From contig VUYV01000004.1 of the NCBI GenBank assembly GCA_008711295.1, forward strand, positions 7,421,597 through 7,485,596: DNA of 64,000 nucleotides, in the 5' to 3' direction. The position numbers and the translations under genes are program-made. This stretch comes from Anarhynchus alexandrinus. Taxonomy: Eukaryota; Chordata; Aves; Charadriiformes; Charadriidae. A model generated the notes under the pieces. It worked only from the letters and a program-made list of their open reading frames with translations, did no database searches and had not been told where the DNA came from. Shown piece by piece: positions 62,101 to 64,000 of the stretch (within the stretch, counting starts at the first letter, position 1; each line of letters begins with the position of its first letter).

Positions 62101-63000
62101 TAACTGCACAATCAGGTCCCTGCAGATCAGGGGAAGAATGGAGAAGAGAAAAGCAACCTCTTTTCCAGAGAACAATACCATTATTTCAGCTCCATTGGAC
62201 AGGAATGTGTGATTTCACAGCCCACTGCCCTTCTCTCCCATCTCCAAAAACGCTGCCAGAGATCTACTGCTCCAAGTCCCCACCCATTAGTACCCAGACT
62301 CAGCATTTACAACTTGGGTTCAATATTTGTGCGTGGGGGGCTACGCACATACAGGCATACATATATGGAGAAAATATCCAAATCAGAAACGACTCCCAAG
62401 CCCAAGAATAGATACAAAGGAAGTTTAGTTTATTTTTAAAAATAGCTAATATCCTTTTTCTTGTATAATGTAAAATTCTAGTTCACACACACGCAAGTTA
62501 TATTTTGGGGTTGGTTTTAGTATGAAAGTGGTTAACAAATGAAAGTAAAAGATATTTTAAAATTTAAGTCATTCAACAGTTCAGAGAGAAATAGACTTTT
62601 TTTCCAAAGAAAGATTACTTAATAAACTGTCAGTAAATACAGATAAAAAAAAAAATCAACAGCCTTTCTACCCACAAAAGTGTATTGTTTTCTCACAGCT
62701 TACCCGGTTCCTTTGCTGTTAAGTTTGTTTCATTGGAGTATGAAAACATTTTCATTTTACAAACATCTGTTGAAATCAATTGCTGAAGAGCTGATTCCAC
62801 AGGAGGAACTATGTATTTTAAAGGTGGAAGCAACTGCACGGTTGTGAGTTTGTTAGTTAACAACATGACAGAAATCTTTTCAAAAAAGAAACTCACCAAG
62901 ATATTTCCCTGTGAGAGAGACTGTCAATGACCCTCTCGGTCTTTGTCTAGTCATTTTTCAACGATTCCTGTGTTTTACAATTTGCAGGGCAAGAGAAACA
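59200..63000. other. AT-rich non-coding block upstream of the right-hand promoter
   Basis: No gene recognised. A 184-codon plus-strand frame at 60940-61494 has no recognisable domain. A dense homeodomain-type motif cluster lies at 60580-60665. Short A and T runs occur throughout. Confidence 0.5.
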
Positions 63001-63129
63001 CTAGAGAGCTTCCCTGCCTAGCCCTTAAACTGGGATAGCGCCTGATTTCAGCTCAACCGCGTGCACAAAAGGAAAAGCTCTTGTCATGAAAGTGCACTGA
63101 AGTGACCTGGCGTGTTTTAGTCGGTCACA

Positions 63130-63500
63130 ATTCAATCCCCCGCTTGGCTCAGCCCGCGGAGAGCGCGGCTGCGGGCGGAGCGGGAGAGGAGCGGGGCCGT
63201 TCCGCCGCTGCCCGCCGGGGCGGGAGCGAGCGGAGCGGCCTCTCCCGTGGGCATGGGCACCCCGAGCCCCCCCCCCCNCCCCCCTCCGCAAACGCTCCCC
63301 AACTCCAGCAATAATTGCTATTCTAAATTTGACAAATTCAGCGATTTGTCTCGCCCGGACAGGGCTCGGGGTTTTGTTACTTGCGGGGAAGAGGCTCGAG
63401 CTTTGAAACCGAAATAGACACAAAATAGCGGGAACCTCTGGGGCAGAGCAGCCCCCGGCCACACCTCTGCGGGCCGGGGCCGCCGGGGACCGGCTCTGTT
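63130..63500. promoter_or_regulatory. GC-rich island with unknown base at 63278
   Basis: CpG-dense, GGAGCGGG-type repeats, a C run of about 18 interrupted by an N at 63278, and an AT-rich insert (AGCAATAATTGCT, 63307-63319). Probably part of the CpG-rich promoter region of the gene at the right edge. Confidence 0.5.
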
Positions 63501-63729
63501 CCCCCAACACCAGCCCTGCCCAACAAAAGAGAGAAAGAGAGAGAAAATAATATTTGCTCAGGTCCCCACTCTGTTCGCCTTTGATTTATCTGTTTACAAC
63601 CGGGACCCCCTCAGTTGAAACAAAAAATCAATGAAAATGTAGTTGGAGAAAAGGCGGGCAAACTACTGAAAAAAAAAAAAAAAATTTGTGAATGGAAGAA
63701 TGTGTTTGTGCATTCATTGTTAAAATAAA

Positions 63730-63930
63730 GAGCGTGCCGTGACGTGCGCACCCGGGCGCCAATGGGCGAGGGGATAATATTTTTAAATATCCTCGCCGGG
63801 AGCCAATGGGGGAGGCGGTGGCAAAGACTAGCGCAGGGGCGAGCCAATGGCGGGGGAGGTATGCTAATGAGGAGTTGGTCAGGCAGGAGCTGAATGTCAA
63901 CTAGTCAAAGATGGAGGCAGGAGCGGGGCG
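63730..63930 (+). promoter_or_regulatory. promoter with three CCAAT boxes, octamer-like and YY1-like elements
   Basis: CCAAT boxes start at 63759, 63803 and 63844, each in GCCAATGG-type NF-Y context and spaced 44 and 41 bp apart. ATGCTAAT (63861-63868) resembles the POU octamer, and AAAGATGGAGGC (63907-63918) a YY1 site near the start of transcription. A CGTGACGTGCG CRE-like site lies at about 63737. Orientation suggests a plus-strand gene. Confidence 0.65.
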
Positions 63931-63933
63931 GCC

Positions 63934-64000
63934 ATGAGGTTGGTACCGGAGGGTTCGCCCGCGCTCCGAGCGGGCCGGGAGCGGCGCCGGGCCGCGCCGG
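63934..64000 (+). CDS. possible first codons of an unidentified gene, cut by the window edge
   Basis: The ATG at 63934 opens a frame to the window end (MRLVPEGSPALRAGRERRRA and two more residues). It lies just after the YY1-like element. Sixty-seven bases of GC-rich DNA are not enough to identify a protein, and this may be 5' untranslated exon instead. Confidence 0.15.
   Translation, partial: MRLVPEGSPALRAGRERRRAAP

Noticed and set aside
63025..63510. 161-codon minus-strand frame at the 63.1-63.5 kb island
   Set aside because: GC-driven, crosses the C run and N, no family similarity seen.
17000..64000. immunoglobulin lambda or VPREB genes, which neighbour TOP3B in human
   Set aside because: No V-type Ig domain (Cys-Trp-Cys pattern), recombination signal heptamer/nonamer pair or J-C exon seen.
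1..64000. tRNA genes, CRISPR arrays, intact transposons or endogenous viral genes
   Set aside because: No tRNA B-box with a matching A-box, no spaced repeat array, and no reverse transcriptase, integrase or LTR pair noticed in either strand.

Overview
The window is nuclear DNA of a vertebrate, most likely a bird. It carries one complete, intact protein-coding gene, TOP3B (DNA/RNA topoisomerase III beta), on the minus strand. Its 17 coding exons fit into about 14 kb, and they join in frame to an 862-residue protein, the same length as I recall for human TOP3B. The bird call is an inference from the compact introns and the near absence of recent transposons in 64 kb (only a few decayed, MIR-like and CR1-like scraps). 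I cannot name the species.

Layout. 1-2000: sequence beyond the TOP3B 3' end, with no gene seen and one diverged 70-bp duplication. 2022-16837: TOP3B, read right to left. A poly(A) signal sits only 17 nt after the stop codon. Exons are spread to the start codon at 16315, and a probable non-coding first exon lies in a CpG island. The first intron (about 433 bp) holds a 13-unit GGGACC/GGGGCC hexanucleotide array. A textbook-like CTCF site, a GC box and an ETS site lie just upstream.

17-58 kb: roughly 41 kb in which I recognise no gene. The first 0.7 kb after the CpG island has a TATA box pointing away from TOP3B, a 173-codon open frame and an AATAAA, which could be a small divergent transcript. 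The rest is AT-rich, mostly unique sequence with low-complexity tracts, a few ancient repeats and clusters of transcription-factor-like motifs. It looks like the regulatory surroundings of a developmental gene, but conservation cannot be measured here.

58-64 kb: three GC-rich islands (about 58.6-59.0, 63.1-63.5 and 63.7-64.0 kb) separated by AT-rich sequence with homeodomain-type motifs. The last island has three evenly spaced CCAAT boxes, an octamer-like element and a YY1-like element, and looks like the promoter and first exon of a plus-strand gene that continues beyond the window. I could not identify that gene. Two single unknown bases (58938, 63278) lie in GC-rich tracts, one directly after a perfect 40-bp tandem duplication, so assembly there should be treated with care.

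TOP3B is the type IA topoisomerase that, with TDRD3, relaxes DNA and RNA. Every landmark I checked is present: the TOPRIM acidic residues, catalytic Tyr336, the C-terminal Cys pairs and the RGG-type tail.
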